64,000 nt of DNA from Crocosphaera chwakensis CCY0110 (GTDB lineage: Bacteria; Cyanobacteriota; Cyanobacteriia; Cyanobacteriales; Microcystaceae), in contig NZ_AAXW01000015.1 in assembly GCF_000169335.1 (NCBI RefSeq), positions 53,181-117,180 of the forward strand, in the 5' to 3' direction. The translations under genes were made by a program, and so were the position numbers. Every line of letters begins with the position of its first letter. The first letter of the stretch is position 1. Below, piece after piece: positions 43,780 to 52,640 of the stretch. The notes under the pieces were generated by a model. It saw only the letters and a list, made by a program, of their open reading frames with translations, made no database searches and was not told the origin of the DNA.

Positions 43780-44671
43780 ATGTTAATGTTGGCTAATTTT
43801 CAAAACCTCGTTATACAAACCTCAGAGGTTAAAATTAATCTGGTTAAAGGGGGAGAAGGATACCCAATCTTATTATTACATGGTTATCCTCAAACCCATG
43901 TTATGTGGCATAAAATTGCTTCACAATTGGCTGAAGAGTTTACAATAATCATACCTGATTTGCGAGGTTATGGAGACAGCGATAAACCGATAGGAATGGC
44001 TAACCATTATAATTATTCTAAGCGAGTGATGGCACAGGATCAAATAGAAGTCATGACACAATTAGGTTATGATCAATTCTACTTAGTAGGACACGATCGC
44101 GGGGGGAAGAGTTGCTCACCGTTTAACGTTAGACTATCCCAATAAAGTCAAAAAATTAGCTTTATTAGATATTGCACCAACTTATCAAATGTACACTGAA
44201 ACCGACCAAGAATTTGCGACTGCTTATTATCATTGGTTTTTTCTAATTCAACCTTTTCCGTTTGCTGAAACGTTAATTAATAATAATCCCGACTTTTTTT
44301 TAACTCATTGTCTACAAAGTTGGAGTAAAAATAAATCACCCTTTACTTCAGAAGTAATGGAAGAATATTTAAGATGTTTTCGTGATCCAAACACAGTTCA
44401 CGGAACTTGTGAAGATTATCGTGCATCTGCAACGATTGATTTAGAACATGATCGTAAAGATATGGATAAAAAAATAGAATGTCCTTTGTTGGTTTTATGG
44501 GGAAGTAAAGGGGTAATTGAAAAGAAATATGATGTTTTTAATAGCTGGAAAAAAAGAGCAATTAATGTTCAGGGAAAAGCATTCAATTGCGGGCATTTTC
44601 TTCCTGAAGAATGTCCCGAAGAAACCTATCAATATCTTCATGACTTCTTCTCAATTTCAACTAAACGATAA
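43780..44671 (+). pseudogene. Haloacetate-dehalogenase-like alpha/beta hydrolase, frameshifted
   Basis: Two frames make one hydrolase. The first (43780-44145) holds YPILLLHGYPQTHVMWHK and YLVGHDRGG, then shifts at six G residues (44101-44106). Removing one G gives GHDRGGRVAHRLTLDYPNKV continuing into KLALLDIAPTYQMYTETDQE and the second frame to 44671. This fits fluoro/haloacetate dehalogenases: nucleophile Asp in GHDRGG, YYHWFFLIQP, and base His in NCGHFLPEE. Either a recent loss by slippage or a base-calling error. Its 3' end overlaps the convergent GT39-like gene by 34 bp. Confidence 0.85.
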
Positions 44672-46197
44672 TATTGAACATTATTAATATCTTTAAAAGA
44701 ATGAATAAATTTTTCTCTGTAACCTTTTCTTTCTAAAATTTCTCCATCTTTTCCTAAAGGGATATCCGTATTACCATCGCCATAAAGAACATAAAGACAG
44801 TCAGTATTTAATGTTTCTAATTGCTCTAAGTCTTGAATTTTCCATCTTCCCATATCTAACTTACTTTCAGCAATATCTACCCCAAATTGATGATACTGAC
44901 TAGGAGGCATTTGGGTAAAAAATGGGATCATAATATAAGCATAAGTTCCATAAACATTACTGCTATAAATAATACATTCATTAGAAGTTTGATCAGCGTA
45001 GCTAATAGTTTCTCCTAAAGTTGATAACCAAACATCAGTATGCCAGTAGGGATATTCAAATATATATCGCTGAGAGTAAATAAGTAAATTAGCAAATATG
45101 ACTGCGGCCAACAAAAATGTAACAATTTGTTTCCATATCCCTTTAAAAAATTCAATTATTTGAGTAACAGCATAACCAGAAATAATGGCAAATAATGGAG
45201 TGACGGCTAAAGTTCTAACAGCACTCTCTGGAGAAATAAAAGCAGCAGGAATAGGATACAAGATTAACCATAAATATAATACCCATTTAGACGATGTTTT
45301 TTCTTTAAGTAGAAGTAATAAACCTAATAAAAGTAATGGAATTTGAAATGAATAAAGTCCGGCCACATTGTTTATTTTATGACGAGGACTCGGATCACCT
45401 TCAAAAAATAAAAATTTGGGACTAAAATAAGAAAAATAATCACTAACAATTTTGTTGAAATCTGTTTGAATTCCTACTGTATTTGCTCTAGCCATTCCTT
45501 CAGGAGATAGTTGATAGATCAGTTGAGGAATAAATAGGAGAGAAAATACAATCAAAGCCCAAAATGTATAGTATCGATGTTTCCAAAGATGTTCCCAATA
45601 GATAGCAGCTAATCCTAACAAAAATAAAGGAATAAACACCCTTGCAGAATTATAGGTATAGATACTAATAGAAAATAATACACTTGAAAAAATTAACCAT
45701 TTAGGATGCTTAAAACTTTTAAAAAATAAAAATAAACTTAAACAAAATAAGCAAGGAAGTAAAATAACTCGAAACGTGATACGACTAAAATGAATGTGCC
45801 AAGGTAATATGGCTAGAAATAAAGCAGATAATAAACCAACTCTTTGATTAAAAATCTCTTTAGCGAGATGATAAACAATAAAAACCGTTAAGGTTCCAAT
45901 GACAGCAGAGGTAATTCTTGCTCCAAAAGTGTTTAGTCCAAATATTTTAACAAAAGGAACCATGAGGTACATATAAAGTCCTTCACGGTAATCATTAGCT
46001 GATTTAAAATACCAAGGTAAAAACTCTCCATATTGATCTTTTAAGGTGTGAAGAATTGAATAAGCATCGTAAGCATTGGATGCTTCATCAGTAAAAAAAC
46101 CATTAGGAATAGTTCCTAAAAAGATAATTCTTAATAGGAAACTAAGGATTAAAATAATAATAAGATATAAACTAGGATGTTTTTCGAGTTTTAGCAT
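44638..46197 (-). CDS. GT39-like integral membrane glycosyltransferase
   Basis: 519 aa with about ten hydrophobic segments (for example LYLIIILILSFLLRIIFLG and ITSAVIGTLTVFIVYHLA). The FFTDEASNAYDAYSIL loop with Asp-Glu and the DQYGEFLPWYF segment match the catalytic loop of ArnT/PMT-type transferases that use polyprenyl-phosphate sugars. A C-terminal extracytoplasmic domain of about 130 residues follows. It should act on the outer face of the inner membrane in glycan or lipid glycosylation. The acceptor is not known. Confidence 0.85.
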   Translation of the reverse strand: MLKLEKHPSLYLIIILILSFLLRIIFLGTIPNGFFTDEASNAYDAYSILHTLKDQYGEFLPWYFKSANDYREGLYMYLMVPFVKIFGLNTFGARITSAVIGTLTVFIVYHLAKEIFNQRVGLLSALFLAILPWHIHFSRITFRVILLPCLFCLSLFLFFKSFKHPKWLIFSSVLFSISIYTYNSARVFIPLFLLGLAAIYWEHLWKHRYYTFWALIVFSLLFIPQLIYQLSPEGMARANTVGIQTDFNKIVSDYFSYFSPKFLFFEGDPSPRHKINNVAGLYSFQIPLLLLGLLLLLKEKTSSKWVLYLWLILYPIPAAFISPESAVRTLAVTPLFAIISGYAVTQIIEFFKGIWKQIVTFLLAAVIFANLLIYSQRYIFEYPYWHTDVWLSTLGETISYADQTSNECIIYSSNVYGTYAYIMIPFFTQMPPSQYHQFGVDIAESKLDMGRWKIQDLEQLETLNTDCLYVLYGDGNTDIPLGKDGEILERKGYREKFIHSFKDINNVQYYRLVEIEKKS

Positions 46198-46269
46198 TAG
46201 TTAAAAGCATACATATATAAAGAAAAATTTTAAGCCATAAGAATATCTTAGTTTAAAATCTGGAAAAGC

Positions 46270-48081
46270 TTATCTAAGAATTCTTCTCCCTTTGCATCCT
46301 TCTTCAACAAATTCTGGTACATCAAATTCAGCTTTAACAGAGTATTCATAAGGAGGATGAAAATAGGAAGTATATAAAAATGGATGAGGTGCTTTTCCGA
46401 CAATACAAACTTCTTCTCCATCTTTAATACTTTTGAGGATATCCTGATCAATAATATCCGTTCTTTGCACTTGCTTATCGAAAGAAGAGAACTCAGGAAT
46501 AGTGAAAAAGTAGCGAGTTTTCGTAATAAAAATTACCATAAAAACGGTAGCTACTAAAGCTAAATTTCTAGGATTGATCAATTTCTGAGAGGGTTTTTGT
46601 TTAGCTAGACGACAGGTTAAATAACAATTTAAACTAACAAAAACCATCATCCAGTACATATAGTATCTTAATTCATAAGCTTGGGGTAATAAGGGAGTAA
46701 ATAAGGTCATTAAACCCATTATTATTGCAGCTACTCTAGACTCAAGATCGAAGTTTTGCCAACATAGATAAATGAATAATAAAAGGTTAAAGATAACATA
46801 TCCCCCAAAATAACCTCCTAAACCAAATCTTTCTTCATCCCAAGAAATAAAGTCCATTCCTAGAGTCCAAGGCCAAGGTCTTCTACTATCAAAAGCATCA
46901 ATTTCTAATAGGGATCTTCCCCAACGCAAATGAGGAGGAAGTTTTCTAAGATTTTCGTGCATAAAGTCAGGAGGTGCTTCATTATGATTAAGCACAATAC
47001 CTGCAATTTCTACTTTAACGGGATAAAAGGGGTTAGCGTAAGTAATGATATTTTTAATGGGGGTAATAAAGATAATTAGACTAGCTAAAAAGCAGACGAA
47101 TAAAGTTTTTGAGATTTTAACTAATTTATCTTTTTCATGGCGATAAGCTTGCCAAGATTGAAGAATAATCTTAGGCAAAACAAAACATAAAATCAAGAAA
47201 ACTACTGGTATTAATTGGAATTTCATATTAGCTGCCATTGCTGCTGAAACAAAAATTATGATGGCAGTTTGTTTATTAAACTGAACTTTATTAATATATA
47301 AAAAGTAACTGGTTAGAATAAGGATAGAAATACAGACGTTGCCAGGTAGATCAATATAACTTCTCGCTGCGTGCATATGAACCATTGGTATCGCTAACAG
47401 AGAAAGAGAAGCAAGATAAAAAGGTATTTTTACATAAAATTTTAAATAGGCAATAAAAGTTAACAAGCTAAAATAACACAGTAAATTAGTTGCTTCTGGT
47501 CGTTGAAATGTATTCCAAAAAAACCCTTGTAACCAATTAGCAAGTAAAGGAAATCCTAAAAAACGATGCTCAATATTTTTTTCAAAAGTAAATTGTTCTG
47601 GAGGGATGATATCCCAAATTCTAGCAGCGAAAGGGATATGATACATAAAAGCATCCCCTCCATAATTGGCATCAAAAAAGCTAATTAAAAAAATAGAAGT
47701 TAAAACTAATGTTGACAAGATAGTTAAGACTTTTGTAACATTAATGGATGATAATTGTTTTTTGTCTGTAATGCTTGATAAGTAGTTTTTAATTGTTAGA
47801 TTACTTTTGCTTAAAACGCCAAAAATAAGTAGTAGGATTCCTACAAATCCTAAACTAATTCTTATAATTCTTAATGAGGGAGCAGCAATATAACCAAAAT
47901 AACCAACAACTCCTAACATTAAGGTGATAGCAATACAACTAATTCCCCCAATTAATAAGGGTTTATTGGTCAATTTATATATAGAGGGAAAGGTTTTTAG
48001 GCTAGGATGATTGGTGTAGGAGAGAAAAGCAAATCCGAATAAAGCAAGTCCTAGAAGAAAACTAACGAGTGGGATAAGCAT
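46270..48081 (-). CDS. Polytopic membrane protein, glycosyltransferase-like
   Basis: 603 aa with about twelve predicted hydrophobic segments (for example VSFLLGLALFGFAFLSY and FYLASLSLLAIPMVHMHAA). A large loop (ANPFYPVKVEIAGIVLNHNE to DFISWDEERFGLGGYFGG) resembles the periplasmic loop of GT39/GT83-type proteins, and DANYGGDAFMYHIPFAARIW may be the Asp-bearing catalytic loop. The family is not certain. It belongs to the same strand group as the FkbM gene, with about 39 bp between them. Confidence 0.65.
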   Translation of the reverse strand: MLIPLVSFLLGLALFGFAFLSYTNHPSLKTFPSIYKLTNKPLLIGGISCIAITLMLGVVGYFGYIAAPSLRIIRISLGFVGILLLIFGVLSKSNLTIKNYLSSITDKKQLSSINVTKVLTILSTLVLTSIFLISFFDANYGGDAFMYHIPFAARIWDIIPPEQFTFEKNIEHRFLGFPLLANWLQGFFWNTFQRPEATNLLCYFSLLTFIAYLKFYVKIPFYLASLSLLAIPMVHMHAARSYIDLPGNVCISILILTSYFLYINKVQFNKQTAIIIFVSAAMAANMKFQLIPVVFLILCFVLPKIILQSWQAYRHEKDKLVKISKTLFVCFLASLIIFITPIKNIITYANPFYPVKVEIAGIVLNHNEAPPDFMHENLRKLPPHLRWGRSLLEIDAFDSRRPWPWTLGMDFISWDEERFGLGGYFGGYVIFNLLLFIYLCWQNFDLESRVAAIIMGLMTLFTPLLPQAYELRYYMYWMMVFVSLNCYLTCRLAKQKPSQKLINPRNLALVATVFMVIFITKTRYFFTIPEFSSFDKQVQRTDIIDQDILKSIKDGEEVCIVGKAPHPFLYTSYFHPPYEYSVKAEFDVPEFVEEGCKGRRILR

Positions 48082-48119
48082 AATGTTAAATTACTTTTTA
48101 ATAATAATAATAAATTATT

Positions 48120-49280
48120 TTAGAAATAAAGATTAGTATTTGCATTTTTAAAGTCTGTGATTTCAGTGACTTTTGCTCCTTGAACCGAGAGAGTATCATC
48201 GAAGGTTTCGTTAATAAAATCGAAATAAAGATCAATTTTTGCTGTTTCAGAAAGATGAATCACCCAATCACGATAACTAGAAGCGAGTAAATTACTGTAA
48301 GCATGATAACGAAAAATTGGTTGATTGCCTATTTTAACGCCACAGGTTAAGTCGTTATCGGTTCCTTTCGCTGTAAAAGCAACATCTATTAAATAACGTC
48401 CTTTATCCAAAATTAAGGGAGTTTTTAAGCCGATAGAACCGTTTTCCTTGCTTTGAAAAGCGTATGCGTCTAAAGTGGTAACTTCCTGAAAACCAAAAGG
48501 AGGATTATAAGACACTTGAGATAAACGTTTTTGATGAATATAAAGATTATTTCTTATCCCTACTCCTGGGGGATAATCTTTCGCATTTTCAACGGTTTGA
48601 TAAGTATTCAAATCAATGGAAATATACCCTTTTTCGAGTAAGAAATCTAAGCAGCGAGTATCTTCTGGTTGCGTTTCTAAAATTAAATGAGGTTGAGCAG
48701 ATTCGATGGTTTTAGCCATGCCTTTAATGGCATCAAATTCGGCTCCTTCAATATCCATTTTGACTAAATTAGGGACTAATTTTGTATGCTCAACAAAATC
48801 ATCTAAAGCAATGGTTGAAACCTCATAACCTTGGGTTCCTGTGGATTGTTCTGCGTAAATACTATCGTTGAGATGACTTCCTAAATAAATAGGAACTTTA
48901 CTGTAGGATTTGTAATAAACTGCAGCATGAAATAACTGCACATTACTACAACCACTGAGAACAATATTGCGCTGACATTTATCCACAATTCTAGGACTTG
49001 CTTCAAAAGAGCAAACCACCCCTTTTGGTCCTACCATACGGGACATAACGGTAGTTAAACCGCCGAAATTAGCCCCCACATCAAAAACCACATCCCCAGG
49101 ACGACACAAGTCTCTCAAGGCTAATTGTACAGGGGGTTCCCAAAAGTTACCTTGATACCAAGGGGAAATACCATATAATCGAACGTCCTCAAGTTTTTGA
49201 TTCAGTCCTAATTGTTGGTCAATTTCTGGGGCTAAGGCTTTACTGAGTTTGGCTTTGAACCATTCTTTCAGTTGTTTCAT
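48120..49280 (-). CDS. FkbM-family methyltransferase with C-terminal beta domain
   Basis: 386 aa. The FkbM core (about 40-250) shows DVVFDVGANFGGLTTVMSR (SAM motif I), VVCSFEASPRIVDKC, VSTIALDDFV and NLVKMDIEGAEFDAI, which are diagnostic. It methylates a hydroxyl of a sugar or metabolite. A further 120 residues (from KENGSIGLKTPLILDKGRY to FDDTLSVQGAKVTE) look like a carbohydrate-binding-type beta domain, not part of the usual FkbM unit. Its ATG overlaps the stop of the 1003-aa glycosyltransferase by 4 bp (ATGA), so they are translationally coupled. Confidence 0.9.
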   Translation of the reverse strand: MKQLKEWFKAKLSKALAPEIDQQLGLNQKLEDVRLYGISPWYQGNFWEPPVQLALRDLCRPGDVVFDVGANFGGLTTVMSRMVGPKGVVCSFEASPRIVDKCQRNIVLSGCSNVQLFHAAVYYKSYSKVPIYLGSHLNDSIYAEQSTGTQGYEVSTIALDDFVEHTKLVPNLVKMDIEGAEFDAIKGMAKTIESAQPHLILETQPEDTRCLDFLLEKGYISIDLNTYQTVENAKDYPPGVGIRNNLYIHQKRLSQVSYNPPFGFQEVTTLDAYAFQSKENGSIGLKTPLILDKGRYLIDVAFTAKGTDNDLTCGVKIGNQPIFRYHAYSNLLASSYRDWVIHLSETAKIDLYFDFINETFDDTLSVQGAKVTEITDFKNANTNLYF

Positions 49281-52200
49281 GATTCTGTTGTCTCCACTTT
49301 AGTTAACCATAAAAATGCGTGTTGTTCGTGGCGATTATCGTTAAAAATTCGATAGTCTGGTTTTAAACCTAAACTCTTTTGTTCATCCCAGGTCGTTAAA
49401 TGCTCTTGTTGGATTTGTTGGGCTATATTGCGAGTTTGTAAGACTTTTTCTAACGGAGAGAATCGAGATAATTTAGGCATCCAATCTAAAGAACGATAAG
49501 CCTGTAATAAGGTTTCAATTCCTTTAAAATACTGTAATGCTTTTGATTGAGGATTGACTTCTTTTAGATACAGACTCAAATTATAAGCATATTCGAGATC
49601 ACTACTGGTATGACCACAATAGGATTTACGATAGGCTAGGGAGAGGTAAATTAATTGTTCTAATTCCTCTGGGGTGCGATGAGCAAACGCATAACGAACA
49701 CCCGCTAAAGTTCGATGAACATACCAAGCTCTCATATCCTCAATTTCAGCAGCCGGACTTTGGGTGGTTCTTTCGTCGGGATAATTCCAAAACACCCCTA
49801 GGGTTCGATCAATGACTTTACTTTTAATATGGGGTAACAGTCGACTCTTAAATTCTGTGTCCCCTGCGCCTCGAAACGTACCATCATAGTAACCAAAGCG
49901 ATCGTGAATGGAACGACGATATAAGGCTCCAACCCAAGATAAATAACAGGTTTCTAGATAGACTAAATCTTGTTTATAGGGGGTACGATTGTAGGGCATA
50001 ATATCGTTGACCCAATTACCTTTTTTATCGACGTTAGTGACTACACTATGGCCAATGACCCAATCAATATCTAGATTTTTATCTAACTCATTGGCTAAGG
50101 TTTCTAAGGCATCGGGTAAGATGGTTTCATCTACCCCCAGGAAAGATAAATAAGGGGATTTTGCCAAAGATATCCCTCGATTCCAGGCGGTTTGAATGGT
50201 TTCTCTGGCTTTTGAACGAACATATAAAATCGGTAAGTTTAACTGTGGAGCTAGTTGTTTAAATACTTCATATTCATCCCCAGGAGAACCACTATCGACT
50301 AAGATAATTTCCCCATCCCCTGAGTGCATCAAGGTTTGATGTTGTAGGGTTTTTAGGAATAGGGGTAATTTTTCGGCTGCATTGTATAAAGAAACAATGA
50401 TGCTAACTCTATAATCCGAGCGATCGCGACGATCATCAAATATTTCGTAGTCCCATTCTTGGTTGTGTAAATTATCTTGTCGAGCTTTTTCGATGAAATC
50501 ATAACACTTTTCTTCCCGTTGCCCTGTTTTACCATACATAGCATCGATTACTTCGACTTCACGAGTAAATCCTTTTTCTTGTAACACTCTCAGAACATAG
50601 GGAAGATCCCCAAAGCGATCGCCATCTAATAGTCTTAAACCCCGTAACTTGTAGGTAGCAGCGACTAATTCATTGCCTCGCAATTCTTCTAAACGGGCAA
50701 TTTCTCGCCAAGCCCGCACCCGATCAATTCGGTAGCCATTTTTCAGTTTATCACGCAATCCTTGTTCTTCTTCTCCAAAAGCGGAAGCGAGTTTCCAAAA
50801 TTGTTTAACTTTAGCTCCTAAATCTTTCTGATTTAATTCTGATGCTTTGAATGTGTTTTTATACTGCTCAAATAATTGAAATGATTTTATGGTCTGCGCG
50901 TTTTTGGCTTCTTCAAGGGGTTTTTTAAGTTGAGCTTTGGCTTGACCTAGGGTATTTTTTAATTGTTTATAAGTGGGTTTAAGTTGCTTTTTAACCTGAG
51001 TTTTTGCTGCTTTAACGCCAGGAATCTTTGAGATACTAAAACCAACCTGGCACGATTCCCAATAAGATATTAATTGCGTGTACCATTGGGCTAATTCTTC
51101 TTGAGTTTCTGTGTGAGCAACAGAAGAATTATTATAGATATCTTCTAACTTAGGATCTGTAACTTCTAAATTAGCTTTAGATAATTGATTGACTAATTCT
51201 TCTCGATAATCTTCATAGTTATCTAAAAGCTTTTGAATATTAGGAAGACTGGCATAAATATCATCAATATCAATGGTAATGAAAGGAACATTAGGAAAGT
51301 TTTCTTCTAGAAAACGACAAACACCGGCACCATTGCCAATAGCTGTGGGACAACCTGAAAATAGAGATTCTAAAGCAACTAAATTTAAAGTATCGTATCT
51401 TGAAGGAAGAAAAGTTAAGGATTTACTAGCAAATAATTCTGTTAATTCTTCCCGTTTCATGGGGGGACACATCGTCAAATTACTCTGACGATGCTGTATC
51501 ATTTCTTGTAGATAAGCTTGAGAGGATTTCGTATTATCATAATTATAACTATGAGGCCCTATAATCTGAGCTTTGCTGTAGCTATTTTCAGGCAACCACC
51601 AAGCTAAATCAATAAAAATATCGGGGCCTTTGCGTTTTTCAGTTCTTCCTATAAAGTTCAGGGTAGCAGGTTGGTTCGAGGGTAAACATTGAGTTGGTCT
51701 AGGAAGGTCAAAAAAGTGAAGGGGATTATAATAATGACTGTCTAACGCTTCAATTTCCTCGCGCCATTCATCGAGATAACTTTTACTAATTCCGTAGCGA
51801 ATATCAGCAGTTTCATACTGCATTTTTTCTTGTAAATCAAGAGGAATATTAGCTTTTCCCCAGTCAAACCAATCTAAACGGAGGGTTTTTGATATTTTCC
51901 CGTGCATTGAAAGGGCAATACGATTAAACTTAATGCCATATTGTTTTAAGGCCGGTCTTAAAAAGATACCCCATTGTTCGTAATCTGGTACATCAATAAT
52001 ATCAAATTGTTGATTTTGTGCTGAGACTGCAATATTACTGGCAAGAACAAAAGCTCTTTCCACCCATTTAGGAGGGGTTACTTCAAAAAAGTTTTTAAAA
52101 TCAGTGATTAAAAATTGCTCTGTATAGGGAATAGCCGTTGCATTCTTTGGTCTGGGGGTATTTAATGGCTCTTTTTGAGCTATATAATAGAACTGAATTT

Positions 52201-52288
52201 GAGGATTTTTTTTAATGATACTGCGATAAAAGGTTTGACCACCGCCAACCTTACTAAATAAATCGAAATCAGCAATCAGGACTTTCAT
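49277..52288 (-). CDS. Dual-domain glycosyltransferase, GT4 + GT2 (1003 aa)
   Basis: N-terminal GT4-like half (1-415): VGGGQTFYRSIIKKNP, NFIGRTEKRKGPDIFIDLAWW, PSRYDTLNLVALESLFSGCP with the E-x7-E-like motif. A Lys/Gln-rich helical linker (about 425-465; KKQLKPTYKQL, LGQAKAQLKKPL) follows. The C-terminal half (about 625-850) is GT2: VSIIVSLYNAAEKLPLFLKTL, EIILVDSGSPGDE, YLSFLGVDETILPDAL. A trailing helical region is similar to repeats of GT operon proteins. Two activities in one chain suggest consecutive sugar additions to a surface glycan. Coupled to the FkbM gene by a 4-bp overlap. Confidence 0.88.
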   Translation of the reverse strand: MKVLIADFDLFSKVGGGQTFYRSIIKKNPQIQFYYIAQKEPLNTPRPKNATAIPYTEQFLITDFKNFFEVTPPKWVERAFVLASNIAVSAQNQQFDIIDVPDYEQWGIFLRPALKQYGIKFNRIALSMHGKISKTLRLDWFDWGKANIPLDLQEKMQYETADIRYGISKSYLDEWREEIEALDSHYYNPLHFFDLPRPTQCLPSNQPATLNFIGRTEKRKGPDIFIDLAWWLPENSYSKAQIIGPHSYNYDNTKSSQAYLQEMIQHRQSNLTMCPPMKREELTELFASKSLTFLPSRYDTLNLVALESLFSGCPTAIGNGAGVCRFLEENFPNVPFITIDIDDIYASLPNIQKLLDNYEDYREELVNQLSKANLEVTDPKLEDIYNNSSVAHTETQEELAQWYTQLISYWESCQVGFSISKIPGVKAAKTQVKKQLKPTYKQLKNTLGQAKAQLKKPLEEAKNAQTIKSFQLFEQYKNTFKASELNQKDLGAKVKQFWKLASAFGEEEQGLRDKLKNGYRIDRVRAWREIARLEELRGNELVAATYKLRGLRLLDGDRFGDLPYVLRVLQEKGFTREVEVIDAMYGKTGQREEKCYDFIEKARQDNLHNQEWDYEIFDDRRDRSDYRVSIIVSLYNAAEKLPLFLKTLQHQTLMHSGDGEIILVDSGSPGDEYEVFKQLAPQLNLPILYVRSKARETIQTAWNRGISLAKSPYLSFLGVDETILPDALETLANELDKNLDIDWVIGHSVVTNVDKKGNWVNDIMPYNRTPYKQDLVYLETCYLSWVGALYRRSIHDRFGYYDGTFRGAGDTEFKSRLLPHIKSKVIDRTLGVFWNYPDERTTQSPAAEIEDMRAWYVHRTLAGVRYAFAHRTPEELEQLIYLSLAYRKSYCGHTSSDLEYAYNLSLYLKEVNPQSKALQYFKGIETLLQAYRSLDWMPKLSRFSPLEKVLQTRNIAQQIQQEHLTTWDEQKSLGLKPDYRIFNDNRHEQHAFLWLTKVETTES

Positions 52289-52640
52289 AGGATACTAATT
52301 AATCACTTTTTATTATAGTCGGGCCTTGCTTGACAGAATCAATTAATTCTTTTATTAAGGCTAATGATGGCATTCGTAAAATGTTAGGCACAACTAGAGA
52401 GTTTGTCAACTTATTTGGTCACGAGTCAGTAACTTTAATCTTTAACCTAGAATTAGTTTACGAGAACTAATATGGGATTATATAGCGTTTCTCGGACTCA
52501 TAAGGGACACCTAACACCTGCCTTCTTTCTGCCTTCTGCCTCAAAGCGATCACTTTTGCACCTCATAAGTAGGGGAACTGCTGTAGGTTTTTTGTCTTAG
52601 AAAATACAATCTAATTTAAACATCAATGCTGTTGCTGACG
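52289..52640. other. Intergenic gap with degenerate repeat element
   Basis: 352 bp without a supported gene. A run of open codons (about 52304-52469) lacks a start codon. The region 52481-52585 has TATAGC at one end and GCTGTA at the other with GCCTTCTGCC-type short repeats inside, and direct CTCATAAG copies near 52498 and 52562; see the separate element entry. Confidence 0.4.
52481..52585. mobile_element. Degenerate MITE-like/STRR element
   Basis: Ends TATAGCGTTTCTC and (reverse complement) TACAGCAGTTCCCC are related, and the interior has CTGCCTTC/TTCTGCC repeats. The TACAGC end also resembles that of the element at 63306. Assignment as a mobile remnant is inferred from structure alone. Confidence 0.4.

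Noticed and set aside
46248..46451. 67-codon frame overlapping the end of the 603-aa membrane protein
   Set aside because: Completely covered by the larger gene except for a few bases, without an RBS; the longer gene has clear membrane topology.
52304..52469. Open reading frame of about 55 codons in the gap between two glycosyltransferase genes
   Set aside because: No start codon at its upstream end, only an internal ATG, no RBS, and no similarity that I recognise. Probably chance or a very old gene remnant.
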